Positions 34,233 to 45,384 of a stretch of DNA of 64,000 bases are shown here, in pieces. Position 1 is the first letter of the stretch. Each line of letters begins with the position of its first letter. A program made the position numbers and the translations under genes. This DNA is from Actinomycetota bacterium (lineage in GTDB: Bacteria > Actinomycetota > Thermoleophilia > Solirubrobacterales > 70-9). The stretch lies in the NCBI GenBank assembly GCA_018268675.1, contig JAFDWB010000016.1:23310-87309 (forward strand), read 5' to 3'. The notes beneath the pieces are model-generated. The model searched no databases, was not told where the DNA came from, and saw nothing but the letters and a program-made list of their open reading frames with translations.

Positions 34233-34262
34233 CCGCGCCGCCGATCTCCCGTCGACTTCAGG

Positions 34263-34844
34263 TCAGGATGCGTCGGTCCGGATGCCCCTGAGAATCAATT
34301 CCGCGAGCTCATCGTAGGCCTCTGCGGCACTGAGTCCGGTTGCCGCCAGCACGTGCCCTTTGTGGATGCGCCGCATCGTGGCCGTGACGGTATCCGCGAC
34401 AAACGCCGCATGGACATGACGAAAATGCCCGCTCGACACCCCTTCGTCGATCAGCCCGGCGACGCGTTCCGACGCCACTTGAGTGTTCCGGTCATACACC
34501 CTTGCGGCTGGCGGCAGCGCTGCCAGATCAGCGACGAATGCGGCCGAGGCCGGCCGTAGTGCGTCCGCGACAGCCCGAAGGTAGGCGACGATCCGTTCCG
34601 GCGGGTCGCCGCCTTCGGCCCGACGCTCCACCTCCTCGGCCGAACGCTGGAAAAAGTGCTTGACGGCGTTAACGGTCACCTGCTCCTTGCTTCCCCCGAG
34701 CGCGTAGAGCGTCGTCTTGGAGCAGTGAAGCCGTGAAGCCAGGTCGTCGAGGGTGAACTGCAGAAATCCTTCGGCGAGGATCAGATCGACGAGGTCATCG
34801 AGTAGCTGGGCCTGCCTGTTGGTGGCTACAGGGACCATCTGCAC
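34263..34844 (-). CDS. TetR-family regulator (1)
   Basis: A 193-residue protein. The N-terminal HTH (~15-60) reads FTLDDLASRLHCSKTTLYALGGSKEQV, a standard TetR helix pair, followed by an all-helical ligand domain. It is divergent from the thiolase (57 bases to its start), so it probably represses the thiolase and its neighbours in response to an acyl-CoA or pathway intermediate. The gap holds a GTACTTGGGTATTACC stretch but no clear long dyad. Confidence 0.85.
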   Translation of the reverse strand: MQMVPVATNRQAQLLDDLVDLILAEGFLQFTLDDLASRLHCSKTTLYALGGSKEQVTVNAVKHFFQRSAEEVERRAEGGDPPERIVAYLRAVADALRPASAAFVADLAALPPAARVYDRNTQVASERVAGLIDEGVSSGHFRHVHAAFVADTVTATMRRIHKGHVLAATGLSAAEAYDELAELILRGIRTDAS

Positions 34845-34900
34845 AGTGTAGACCTGTCCTACTTATCGTACTTGGGTATTACCTTTAGTATCATCTGTCC

Positions 34901-36088
34901 ATGACCGATGATGCGATTCGCACCGTTATCCTCGCCGCTGCTCGCACGCCGATAGGCAAGCTCGGCGGCAGCCTTTCGGCTCTTCCAGCCCCGGACCTTG
35001 GGGCGGTAGCGATCAGAGGGGCGTTGGATCGCGCCGCCGTAGATGGCGAGGACGTCGATCACGTGTTGGTAGGCACCGTCGTACAGGCGGGCCAAGGAGC
35101 CGTTCCGTCCCGTCAAGCTCAGCTCGCAGCCGGCATCTCGCGCGATGTCTCTTCAGAGACGATCAATAAGGCGTGCGCCTCCGGCCTTCGCGCAGCGGCG
35201 ATCGCGGATCAGGCGATCCGAGGTGGCGACGTGCAACTCGCGGTCGCAGCCGGCATGGAGTCGATGTCAAAGGCCCCATATTTGCTGCCGGATGCCCGCT
35301 TCGGATTACGGATGGGGGATGCGACCGTCCTCGACTCCATGCTGTGCGACGCGCTGCGGAGTCCGTATAGCGGTAGGCAGATGTACGAGGAGGCGAGCGC
35401 CGTCGCCGACCGTCTCAACCTCGAGCGAACCGAACTCGACAAGTGGGCGTTGCGATCGCATAAGCGCGCCATCGCCGCCACTGATGAGGGCCGTATGGCG
35501 GAGGAAATCGAGCCGATCACGGTAAGTGGCCGTGGGGCCGATGTTCTCGTCCAACATGACGAGATGCCACGGCGGGATACGACGGCAGCTGCCCTGGCGA
35601 GGCTGCCAGGTCTGGTCGGCGCCGACGGATCCCATACCGCCGGAAATTCGCCCGGGGTCAACGATGGCGCAGCCGCCCTCGTCGTGGCGTCCGACCGCTG
35701 GGCTCGGACCCATCGCCGTGAGCCCCTCGCCGAAATCGTCGGCCATGCACAGGTTGCCGGACAAACCGACGTCATCGCGACGATGCCGGCGGTCGCCGCC
35801 GAGAGAGCGCTCGAGCGAGCGGGGATTCGCCCAGACGAGGTCGATCTCTGGGAGATCAATGAGGCCTTCGCCTCGGTCGTCGTGAATTCGATCCGTCAGC
35901 TCGATATCGATCCGGAGTGCGTCAACGTGAACGGTGGCGCTATAGCCCTCGGGCACCCCGTCGGTGCCTCGGGCGCGAGGATCGTCGGTGCGCTCGTCCA
36001 CGAGCTTCGTCGCCGAGGCGGCGGCATCGGTGTCGCTGCCATCTGTTCCGCGGGCGGCCAGGGCGACGCCCTCATCGTCCGAGTCTGA
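34901..36088 (+). CDS. Acetyl-CoA acetyltransferase (thiolase)
   Basis: A 395-residue protein. The nucleophilic Cys is in INKACASGLR (~90). The C-terminal active-site motifs GGAIALGHPVGASGAR (His) and ICSAGGQGDA (second Cys) are present. NEAFASVVV and the NGG loop are intact. It should cleave 3-ketoacyl-CoA with CoA, or condense two acetyl-CoA. The size and neighbours fit degradative beta-oxidation. It is controlled from a promoter shared with the TetR gene 34263..34844. Confidence 0.9.
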   Translation: MTDDAIRTVILAAARTPIGKLGGSLSALPAPDLGAVAIRGALDRAAVDGEDVDHVLVGTVVQAGQGAVPSRQAQLAAGISRDVSSETINKACASGLRAAAIADQAIRGGDVQLAVAAGMESMSKAPYLLPDARFGLRMGDATVLDSMLCDALRSPYSGRQMYEEASAVADRLNLERTELDKWALRSHKRAIAATDEGRMAEEIEPITVSGRGADVLVQHDEMPRRDTTAAALARLPGLVGADGSHTAGNSPGVNDGAAALVVASDRWARTHRREPLAEIVGHAQVAGQTDVIATMPAVAAERALERAGIRPDEVDLWEINEAFASVVVNSIRQLDIDPECVNVNGGAIALGHPVGASGARIVGALVHELRRRGGGIGVAAICSAGGQGDALIVRV

Positions 36089-36167
36089 GGCCCGACGCCC
36101 GGTTCAGAAACCGGAACCCCGGGGGTTCTGCGCTTCTGAAAGATGATGATCCGATCTGTATCGTTCG

Positions 36168-36175
36168 GTCGGTAC
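36168..36175 (+). promoter_or_regulatory. GTCGGTAC motif upstream of the acyl-CoA dehydrogenase (site F)
   Basis: The sequence TTCGGTCGGTACATTG lies ~130 bases upstream of ATG 36304. The same 8-mer occurs upstream of acetyl-CoA synthetase and the CoA-transferase (40106), tetR 2 (43351) and the divergent amt-like/ribBA gap (49987). Here only the half site is clear. The rest of 36089-36303 shows no gene. Confidence 0.5.
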
Positions 36176-36303
36176 ATTGCCCAGAAGAGCCAGACGTACC
36201 CGCACAACGTTCCGCAGGGGAAGGCCGGTGGATCGGCGGGCGAAGGCACTGGCAGGCACGGCGATGACCGCCAAGCCACCCTTACAACAGAAATGGAGAC
36301 CAG

Positions 36304-37485
36304 ATGGAGACGGCCGAGTACCTCGCGTTTCGCACAAATCTCTTCGAGGCGCTCTGGCGAGATATCGCCCCCCTCGAAGAGGAGATCGAGACGAACGAGC
36401 ACATCCCGCAAGACATCGTGTGGAAAGCGTTGCGCGAGATGACTGCACTTGGTCTCTTGGTTCCGACCGAGTACGGCGGCGCCGGGCTCTCCGTAACGCA
36501 GTACCTGCCGATCATCGCCGAGTTCGCGAAGGCACACGGCGGTGTGCGCGCGCTTGTGCATGTCCATAACTCGTTCGCTCATGCGGTAGCCGAACTTGGG
36601 ACCGACGACCAACGGGCGGAACTGCTGCCGGCCGTCGCCCGCGGAGATGCTTCGGTCGCCTTCGCGCTGACCGAGCCTGATCATGGCACCGGACTGGACC
36701 TCGGTACGACGGCACGGTTGGAGAATGGTCATTACGTGATCGACGGCCGTAAGTGGCTGATCACCAACTCGAACTTCGCCAGCCATTTCATCGTTCTTGC
36801 CCGCACCGGTAAGGCAGCGTCGGATTCTCTTTCGGCCATCTTGGTCGAGCGCGACGCGCCTGGTCTCACGATCGAGGCGTTGCCTGAGACGATGGGATGC
36901 AAGGGTGGCGAGCACGGGCGGCTCACGTTCGAGAATGTGAGGGTCCCCACCGACTCGATCCTGGGCGGCGAACCAGGAAAGGGCGAGCATCAGCTCGAGC
37001 ACGCACTTGAGATCAGTCGGCTCTTGGTCGCGGGGAGCTCCCTTGGCACGGCGGAACAGGCGCTATCGCTCTCCATCGACCGGTCGCAGTCTCGAGTCAC
37101 CTTCGGTCGCCCTATCGCCTCCCGACAGGCAATCCAGCGCTACTTGGCCGAGATGGCCACCGACGTCTACGCCCTTCGCACGATGTTGCAGCACGCAGCA
37201 CGAAAATGGGATCGTGGAGAGCGGATACCGGCCGAGGCATCGATGTGCAAGTTGTTCGGCCTGGAAGCTGTTGGCAGAGTCACCGATCGCGCTTTGCTCG
37301 TCTTCGGGGGTGCGGGCTACATCCGCGAGCACAGCATCGAGAGGCTCTATCGAGACGCGCGACTGAACTGGATCGAGGAGGGAACGCCGACGATCCAATA
37401 TCTGACGGCGGCACGGGCGCTGCTTGATGGTCACGAGTGGGACGAGTTCGCCGAAACGGACACTCCGTCGGCGAGGGCGAGCTGA
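36304..37485 (+). CDS. Acyl-CoA dehydrogenase
   Basis: A 393-residue flavoprotein with the family's three-part layout: N-terminal helices (~1-115), a beta domain with FALTEPDHGTGLD and KWLITNSNFA (~115-225) and a C-terminal helical domain with the substrate/FAD motif QSRVTFGRPIASRQAIQRYL and GGAGYIREHSIERLYRDAR. The usual catalytic-base region is present. Start ATG 36304 has GGAG five bases upstream. It should introduce the 2,3-double bond into an acyl-CoA and pass electrons to ETF. Operator-like site F lies upstream. Confidence 0.9.
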   Translation: METAEYLAFRTNLFEALWRDIAPLEEEIETNEHIPQDIVWKALREMTALGLLVPTEYGGAGLSVTQYLPIIAEFAKAHGGVRALVHVHNSFAHAVAELGTDDQRAELLPAVARGDASVAFALTEPDHGTGLDLGTTARLENGHYVIDGRKWLITNSNFASHFIVLARTGKAASDSLSAILVERDAPGLTIEALPETMGCKGGEHGRLTFENVRVPTDSILGGEPGKGEHQLEHALEISRLLVAGSSLGTAEQALSLSIDRSQSRVTFGRPIASRQAIQRYLAEMATDVYALRTMLQHAARKWDRGERIPAEASMCKLFGLEAVGRVTDRALLVFGGAGYIREHSIERLYRDARLNWIEEGTPTIQYLTAARALLDGHEWDEFAETDTPSARAS

Positions 37486-37639
37486 GGACCGCCGGGTCGT
37501 TCGGCAATCAAGGAGACACCTTGCGCAACGAGTCTCCGATGTGATCCGGTCCTGCCCGCTTTCCCTTGCGGGATCGAGTCGTTCGAGGCCCTGCTGGTGC
37601 GCCGCGAGGCGCTCGAGCCTACGCGGCATCGACCCCCTC

Positions 37640-37882
37640 TCGGCGCTCGGTCTCTGCGCCGAGGTCGGTGACTTCGAGCGCTTCGCCCGCCCGGCGCGGC
37701 TGATGAGCTACCTCGGCCTGGCGCCCTCGCAGGACTCGAGCGGTGAGCGCGGTCGGCAGGGCTCGATCACCAAGTCGGGCTCCCGCCACGCCCGCCGCCT
37801 GCTGGTCGAGGCGGCCTGGCACTACCCCCGGGCGCCGCGCAAAGGCCGCGATCTGCGCCGGGCCTGGTTGGCAGTCCAGTAG
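37640..37882 (+). pseudogene. IS110-family transposase remnant (C-terminal part)
   Basis: The plus frame here reads ALGLCAEVGDFERFARPARL, then MSYLGLAPSQDSSGERGRQG and ITKSGSRHARRLLVEAAWHY. This is the conserved C-terminal Transposase_20 region of IS110 elements. The DEDD catalytic N-terminal domain is missing and the frame begins inside it. It is a decayed insertion, cut off by the IS481-like piece that follows. Confidence 0.75.
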
Positions 37883-38045
37883 CTCTCCCGAGTCCGAGGC
37901 CCAGACCGTCGCCGACTTCCTCCGGCAGATCTCGATCGGGAGAGAGTGGGCGAAGCGCATAGGCCCACTTCCGCATCAGGGCCTGGTGGAAACGCTCCAC
38001 ATTCCCGTCCGTGCGGGGTGTGTAGGGCCTGATCAGCAGGCGGGA
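37875..38045 (-). pseudogene. IS481/rve-type transposase remnant (C-terminal part)
   Basis: The minus strand reads HTPRTDGNVERFHQALMRKW and AYALRPLSPDRDLP, the typical end of a DDE integrase core with the catalytic Glu region (NG-x-VERFHQ). Only about 55 residues remain, between the IS110 remnant and acetyl-CoA synthetase. It is evidence of repeated insertion at this site. Confidence 0.65.
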
Positions 38046-38064
38046 GACGGCCCTGGGACGGTAG

Positions 38065-40065
<2,001 letters not shown>

Positions 40066-40105
40066 TGGTTTCCCCTCTCTCGGTACTCATTATCGGTAGT
40101 AAATC

Positions 40106-40195
40106 GTACCGACCGATCTATATCTTAGCTGTTTGGGGCTTTATCTCCCTGGCGGAGTCCACTAACGAAATGGGCAAGTACCGATCGTACGGTAC
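40106..40195. promoter_or_regulatory. Divergent control region of acs and the CoA-transferase (sites A and B)
   Basis: Site A at 40106-40113 is GTACCGAC (GTCGGTAC on the acs strand), in the context ATCGGTCGGTACG. Site B at 40178-40195 is a perfect dyad GTACCG-ATCGTA-CGGTAC ten bases before the CoA-transferase ATG, where a bound repressor would block transcription or initiation. Both resemble the sites near tetR 2. Confidence 0.55.
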
Positions 40196-40204
40196 AGTAG
40201 GAAC

Positions 40205-41443
40205 ATGTCGCCTAGGCACAGCGATCGGGCGGAACACTCTCGTGTCAACCACTCCGCTCGAGGACAAAGGGACGACCTCGGGAACGCCGATCAGCGGCCG
40301 TTCAACGGGGTCACCGCCGTGGAAATGGCTGGCATCGGACCCGGGCCATTCGCTGGAATGATGTTGAGCGATTTCGGAGCAGAGGTCATCCGGATAGATC
40401 GCACTGACAGAGTCGGCGTCGACCATCCCTTGATGGGACCATCCAAAACCGACGTAATGTCACGAGGACGTCGATCGATCGCCCTCGATCTGAAGCGGCC
40501 CGAGGGTATGCAACTGGCCATCCAACTGATCTCGCAAGCGGATGTTTTGATCGATCCGTTCCGCCCCGGAGTGATGGAGCGTCTGGGTCTTGCGCCTCAC
40601 GAGTGCATGAGGAGAAAACCAGACCTGATCGTCGCGCGCGTCACCGGATGGGGTCAGACAGGGCCGCGAGCCAAATTTCCGGGCCACGACATCAACTACC
40701 TTGCGAGGGCGGGCGCCCTTTCGGCCATGGGTGCGCCGGACCAAGTGCCAGCACCTCCCCTCAATCTGGTGGCCGACTTCGGAGGAGGCGGAATGCTCGC
40801 GGCCTTTGGCATAGCCGCCGCGCTGCTGGAGCGGACGAGATCAGGTCGAGGGCAGGTGATCGATGCAGCCATGATCGACGGCGTGAGCTCACTGATGGCG
40901 AGCATCTATGGTTTCCGAGCCGGAGGTCGCTGGCGGGATGCCAGATCCGACAACCTGCTCGACGGAGGAGCGCCTTTCTATCGGTGTTACGCCACGGCGA
41001 GCGGGGACTTCGTCGCGGTCGGCGCGCTCGAGCCCGAGTTCTACGCGTCTCTCCTGAAGGCTCTGGATCTCAACGTCGAGGAGTGGCCCCAGAACGACCG
41101 AGCGCGATGGGCGAACCTGACGGCGTTGCTCACCGATGTGTTCGCCACCCACCCGGCCGAGCACTGGGCGGAGGTCTTCGCCGACGGAAGCGCCTGCGTC
41201 AGCGTCGTCGCGACGCTGGCCGAGTCGCATGAAGAGCCGCAAATCGCACAGAGGGACACTCTCGTCCGCCGAGATGGAGTGCAACAGCCCGCGCCGGCAC
41301 CAAGACTCGAACGGACGCCGGGACGAATTGGCGGCGTCCCACCCGTGGCAGGCGCTGACACTGAGGAGATTCTCACCGAACTCGGACGAAGCCCAGCGGC
41401 GATTGCGGGTCTCGAACGCGACGGCGTCGTCAGCCAAGCCTGA
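40205..41443 (+). CDS. CoA-transferase family III / alpha-methylacyl-CoA racemase-like
   Basis: A 412-residue protein. The N-terminal family block VTAVEMAGIGPGPFAGMMLS with FGAEVIRID is followed by RSIALDLKRPEG and GHDINYLARAGAL. The latter holds the catalytic Asp and His pair used by alpha-methylacyl-CoA racemases. The first ~33 residues are outside the family and the start may be later, but no better start codon is near. It may activate or epimerise a branched acyl-CoA. Racemase rather than transferase is favoured by GHDINYLA. Confidence 0.8.
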   Translation: MSPRHSDRAEHSRVNHSARGQRDDLGNADQRPFNGVTAVEMAGIGPGPFAGMMLSDFGAEVIRIDRTDRVGVDHPLMGPSKTDVMSRGRRSIALDLKRPEGMQLAIQLISQADVLIDPFRPGVMERLGLAPHECMRRKPDLIVARVTGWGQTGPRAKFPGHDINYLARAGALSAMGAPDQVPAPPLNLVADFGGGGMLAAFGIAAALLERTRSGRGQVIDAAMIDGVSSLMASIYGFRAGGRWRDARSDNLLDGGAPFYRCYATASGDFVAVGALEPEFYASLLKALDLNVEEWPQNDRARWANLTALLTDVFATHPAEHWAEVFADGSACVSVVATLAESHEEPQIAQRDTLVRRDGVQQPAPAPRLERTPGRIGGVPPVAGADTEEILTELGRSPAAIAGLERDGVVSQA

Positions 41444-41473
41444 CGCAGGCCCGCTACCTCGCGATCATCAGGA

Positions 41474-43072
41474 TCATTCGGGACGCAGGTCAGACCTGCG
41501 AAGCTTACCGCTCTCGGTGCGCGGAAGGGCGTCGTGGCGAACTAGGCGCCGCGGCGCTGCATGCCACCCGATCGCCGACCCGACGAGCGCTCGGACCTCC
41601 TGAAGAAGACGATCGTCGTCTTGCTCCTGATCCGAAGCAACGATGTGTGCGACGACCACGTGTCCCTTTCTGTCGTCTGGCTCACCGACGACGGCGGCGT
41701 CATTGATCTGGCGATGGCGAACGATGGCGCCCTCCACGTCGCTGGGCCCGACGTTATACCCAGCGGTGACGATCATGTCGTCGTTTCTCCCGACATACCA
41801 GAATCGACCGTCTGAGTCTCGTGTAGCCAGGTCCTCAGTAACCCACCAGCCATCCTGGACGCGGCCCTCCCAGAGAGATTGTCGCCCCCAGTAACCCTGT
41901 CCAAGCAGAAAACCGTTGTCCCGGATCGCAATGCGGCCACTTTCCTTCGACCCAATCAGAAGAAGCGTGCCATCCTCCGCGATCAATGAAACCTCGAAGC
42001 CCGGCAGCGCGCTACCCATCGACCCGTCCGCCGCGGGCGGCGCGCCTTCCGGTCGCAGATTTCCGAGCACCATTCCGGTCTCGCTCAACCCGTAGGAATC
42101 CTGCACTGGGACGCTGAGATTTCGCTCGAACCATTCGGAGACCTCACCCGTCAGAGGCTCCCCCGCCGTCGTAATCCCCTCGAGCCGGTCCGGCCGCATA
42201 CCAATAGCGTCGATACCGGCGATGGCCAGCTGACGCAGACCGGTCGGCGCAGTTGCAAGGTGCTGCGCTCCGGTCTCTTGCAAAGCTTTCCACCAAACCA
42301 CAGGATCGAAACCGCCCTCGACCATGACTCTCGAAAAACCCAAAGTCAGTGGCGCGAAGCCGGTCGTATAGAGGCCGAACGACCATCCCGTATCGGCTGT
42401 AGAGAACAGGGCGCCATCGTCGTGCAGGCCAAGACAGTAGGTGACGAACGGCCACATCGTTATCAATCCTAAGTGGGCGATAACGCACCCCTTCGGCTTT
42501 CCGGTCGTACCGCTCGTGTACATGATCGTGGCCGGGTCGTGCGCATCACACATCCTCGTCTCAGGCACCGATGTCGCTCCGCGCAGAATCCCCTCTAGAT
42601 CGGTCACACCTTCAGGAGGATCTGGATCGAGCGAAAGGACACGCACATTCTCGGTGGCTCCCGCTATCGCGTTATCGACATTCGCCGCGTCGGTCACGAG
42701 GACACCTACGCCGGCGTCCTCCAAACGCACACGGACCGCCTCGCTTCCGAAACCCGAAAACAGAGGAACGAACAAAGCTCCGAGCCGCCACGTCGCCGAG
42801 GCAATCGTCAGGGACTCAGGACGTCGACCGAGCAGACCGGCGACACGGTCTCCGGGCCGGACCCCCAGCGCTCGCAGGGCCGCCGCCAGTTTGAGGCTTT
42901 GCTCGAGGAGATCGGTGCCCGACCAGGTCTGAAGAGAACCATCCACACGCACCCAGATCAGAGAGCTTCGGCGAGGGAACGAGGCGCTGCCGGCATTGAA
43001 CCTGCCGTCTCGAGCGACGCCGACGCGCCGCATCGCCTCGTCCCAGTCCCACTTGTGGTGACGCGAGTCCAT
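41474..43072 (-). CDS. AMP-forming acyl-CoA ligase (ACSM/benzoate-type)
   Basis: A 532-residue adenylate-forming enzyme: P-loop TIMYTSGTTGKPKGCVIAH at ~170-190, QDSYGLSETGMVLGN, GRIAIRDNGFL, the hinge YVGRNDDMIVTAGYNVGPSDVE and the C-terminal lysine motif LPRTESGKLRRSDLR. It should convert a carboxylic acid (medium-chain, cyclic or aromatic) to its CoA thioester and feed the beta-oxidation set. It is divergent from the TetR gene at 43372; the shared 300-bp gap contains two dyads. Confidence 0.88.
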   Translation of the reverse strand: MDSRHHKWDWDEAMRRVGVARDGRFNAGSASFPRRSSLIWVRVDGSLQTWSGTDLLEQSLKLAAALRALGVRPGDRVAGLLGRRPESLTIASATWRLGALFVPLFSGFGSEAVRVRLEDAGVGVLVTDAANVDNAIAGATENVRVLSLDPDPPEGVTDLEGILRGATSVPETRMCDAHDPATIMYTSGTTGKPKGCVIAHLGLITMWPFVTYCLGLHDDGALFSTADTGWSFGLYTTGFAPLTLGFSRVMVEGGFDPVVWWKALQETGAQHLATAPTGLRQLAIAGIDAIGMRPDRLEGITTAGEPLTGEVSEWFERNLSVPVQDSYGLSETGMVLGNLRPEGAPPAADGSMGSALPGFEVSLIAEDGTLLLIGSKESGRIAIRDNGFLLGQGYWGRQSLWEGRVQDGWWVTEDLATRDSDGRFWYVGRNDDMIVTAGYNVGPSDVEGAIVRHRQINDAAVVGEPDDRKGHVVVAHIVASDQEQDDDRLLQEVRALVGSAIGWHAAPRRLVRHDALPRTESGKLRRSDLRPE

Positions 43073-43262
43073 GAACGGCTAAGAACCCGTCGACTTCTTG
43101 CTGGCCGAGCTTCGCCAATTTCGATCCGCGAGGCAGCTCGGTCTCTGTTCGTTCGATTTCACGCTTGGTACGTCTCCGGAGATCCCAACTTTGCTCCACC
43201 GAGGCAACCGCTCGAACCCGAAAAGGTTCCTTTCTTGCGCCCACTCCGATGGTAGCACACTG

Positions 43263-43274
43263 GACCGATCGGTC
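43263..43274. promoter_or_regulatory. 12-bp palindrome GACCGATCGGTC (site C)
   Basis: Perfect palindrome ~100 bases upstream of tetR 2 and ~190 bases upstream of the acyl-CoA ligase. It shares ACCGATC with sites A and B, so it may be a second operator of the same regulator. Confidence 0.5.
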
Positions 43275-43339
43275 AGAACAGTACCGAAGAAGTTTTTCGA
43301 CCCCCGTCGCGGATTATGGTTTAAATTGCACATGGTTAT

Positions 43340-43358
43340 CCGACAAACTGGTCGGTAC
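43340..43358. promoter_or_regulatory. Operator CCGACAAACTGGTCGGTAC (site D) upstream of tetR 2
   Basis: A dyad CCGAC-N6-GTCGG followed by TAC, 13 bases before ATG 43372. The same arrangement, CCGACTGACTTGTCGGTAC, occurs at 49976-49994. The close position to the regulator gene suggests autoregulation by this TetR protein. Confidence 0.65.
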
Positions 43359-43371
43359 GGAAGGCATAGGT

Positions 43372-43956
43372 ATGAGCAGAAAACCCGATCAGAAACGCCG
43401 GATAAGGCGCGAGGCAGCCAAATTATTCGCTCGAAATGGCTACGACGCGACGGGCGTCGCCGAGATCGGCGAGGCTGTCGGCCTGGGACGAGGTGCGCTT
43501 TACCATCACATCGGAAGTAAGGAGCAGCTTCTTTTCGAGATCGGCATCTCCCATGTTCAGGAAATGGTGAGCACCGGTGAAGCCATATTGCGCCTCGACC
43601 TTGAACCCCAACAGAAGTTTCGCGAGCTGGCCCGCCAACTTATGCAAGCCATCGCGGACAACCTGCCCGAGCTGACCGTCTACTTCGCGGAGCACCGTGC
43701 GCTAACCGGACAACGACGGGCGTCTGCGCTCGAGATGCGCGCGCACTTCGAGCAGGTTTGGCAGGCCATCCTGGAACAAGGGGTCGAAGCGGCAGTGTTC
43801 AAAACCAGTGACGCCTTGGCGGTCAAGGGCATTCTTGGCACGTTCAACTATTCCTACCTGTGGCTCCGTCCGGACGGCGAGAAAACGCCCGTGGAAGTTG
43901 CTGACTTTTTCTGCGACATGCTTTTGGAAGGCCTTGTCGTGGACGACGCGTCTTAG
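43372..43956 (+). CDS. TetR-family regulator (2), proposed GTCGGTAC regulator
   Basis: A 194-residue protein from ATG 43372. The HTH at ~5-50 reads IRREAAKLFARNGYDATGVA, EIGEAVGLGRGALYHHIGSK, a strong TetR match. A C-terminal helical domain follows (TetR_C type, with FNYSYLWLRPDG as in FadR/AcrR-like proteins). Operator-like dyads lie just upstream. It probably controls the ligase, the monooxygenase operon and the flavin-supply operon. Confidence 0.88.
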   Translation: MSRKPDQKRRIRREAAKLFARNGYDATGVAEIGEAVGLGRGALYHHIGSKEQLLFEIGISHVQEMVSTGEAILRLDLEPQQKFRELARQLMQAIADNLPELTVYFAEHRALTGQRRASALEMRAHFEQVWQAILEQGVEAAVFKTSDALAVKGILGTFNYSYLWLRPDGEKTPVEVADFFCDMLLEGLVVDDAS

Positions 43957-44056
43957 TCCTGTCGGGGTCGTCCCGTGACCGGGACGGGCCGGCGATCATG
44001 GTCGCCGGCCCGTCTGCTGGTCGGTCGCGATCCGCGACCTCCTCTGGAAGGGGCCC

Positions 44057-45220
44057 TCAGGTCAGGAACCGCGGCATCTCGACGCCCAGCTCCTCATAGT
44101 TGTGAGGCGTCACATCGGAGCCGACGATGGCCATCGAGTTCTGGAACTCCGGAATCACATACTTGCCTACCATCTCGATCGATTCCTTGTTGACCGAGTG
44201 GCCAAAGCCATCGATTCGAAGGATAACCTCGTCGATGCCCATGGCTTCAAGCCGTTTGATCTTTTCGATCAGGTCGTCGGGAGTCCCGACCATGACCGTC
44301 GGCGAATGATTCATGATCGCCTCGTAGTCGCCGATCATCTCTTTCAACTTCGCCGTTAGCCCGAAGTCGTTGTAATCCGGAGTACGCGCGGCAAGTTCCT
44401 CGTAGAGCCAGATCGTACCGCGGAAGAACCCGTCGATGACGTGTTTTGAGCTCTCGATCGCCTTCTCACGAGTCGCAGCACAATTTGCCGTGAAGGTCGC
44501 GTACCCGATCGAGTCGTTGACCGGATAGTTCCCGAACGGCTGGGCGTTCTTGATCGACTCCTTGTAGAGCGCTACACATTTCTCGACGTGGTCCCACCCG
44601 ACGTATCCGTCATTGGTGATAGAGCCCAACCCCAACTCCCCGGCCATGCGGTGGGTCTCAACGCTTGAACAGATGACCGAAATCGGGAAGAGCTCGCGTC
44701 GATAGAGCCGCGGGACGACGCGAGGCGGGGCCACTCCCTCGGACTCTTCGTACTTGATGTTCCAGTATTTGCCCTCGTGTTCGACTACCGGGTCCGTAAG
44801 AGCTTTGACGACGACCTCGAGCGTTTCGCGCCACTGGTCCCTGGTCTCGCTCGCGTTGACACCGAAAGGATCAAGCGTCGAGGCACTGTTCGATCGAGCG
44901 GTGGAGAGCTCTACTCTACCCCTCGAAAGAAGATCCAGGACGGCGAGGCGCTCAGCCACCCTGATCGGATGGTTGAAGGCCAGCATAAGGATCGACATAT
45001 GGCGGAGCTTGATCCGATTGGTACGTGCCGCCACGGCGCCGTACAAGGTCTCCGGGGCGGGACTCGGTGCCCAGCTCGGGAGGAAGTGCTGCTCCGAAGT
45101 GCCCCAGAAGTCGAAGCCCATGTCCTCCGCAAGTGCTACTTCGTCAAGAACCTCGTGATACCTATGGTAATGCGCCATACCTTTAGGCGTGTCGATCTCA
45201 TGGAGCAAGCCAAATCGCAT
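44057..45220 (-). CDS. LLM-class flavin-dependent monooxygenase (luciferase-like)
   Basis: A 387-residue protein with the bacterial-luciferase TIM-barrel pattern: start MRFGLLHEIDT, FDFWGTSEQHFLP, RIKLRHMSILMLAFNHPIRVAERLAVLDLLSRGRVELSTARS, and a C-terminal VMVGTPDDLIEKIKRLEAMGIDEV. It should use reduced FMN (or F420) to oxygenate a small substrate. The flavin reductase, RibBA and downstream hydrolase and aldehyde dehydrogenase fit an FMNH2-dependent two-component monooxygenase. It lies 165 bases after the aldehyde dehydrogenase gene on the same strand. The substrate cannot be read from sequence. Confidence 0.85.
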   Translation of the reverse strand: MRFGLLHEIDTPKGMAHYHRYHEVLDEVALAEDMGFDFWGTSEQHFLPSWAPSPAPETLYGAVAARTNRIKLRHMSILMLAFNHPIRVAERLAVLDLLSRGRVELSTARSNSASTLDPFGVNASETRDQWRETLEVVVKALTDPVVEHEGKYWNIKYEESEGVAPPRVVPRLYRRELFPISVICSSVETHRMAGELGLGSITNDGYVGWDHVEKCVALYKESIKNAQPFGNYPVNDSIGYATFTANCAATREKAIESSKHVIDGFFRGTIWLYEELAARTPDYNDFGLTAKLKEMIGDYEAIMNHSPTVMVGTPDDLIEKIKRLEAMGIDEVILRIDGFGHSVNKESIEMVGKYVIPEFQNSMAIVGSDVTPHNYEELGVEMPRFLT

Positions 45221-45384
45221 AGATGGTCCTCTCGTTCATAGTTGCGTGCCGAGTGTGCGACCTTGGAGCGCCACGGTCGGCAGATTTTGGTGGCAAAGCG
45301 AGCCGCGGTGTCGGTGACTCCGAACACACTTGCCTGGTCCGCGGACTCGCAAGTTCTTGCTTGCTCGGTTCCGCGATGGATTGG

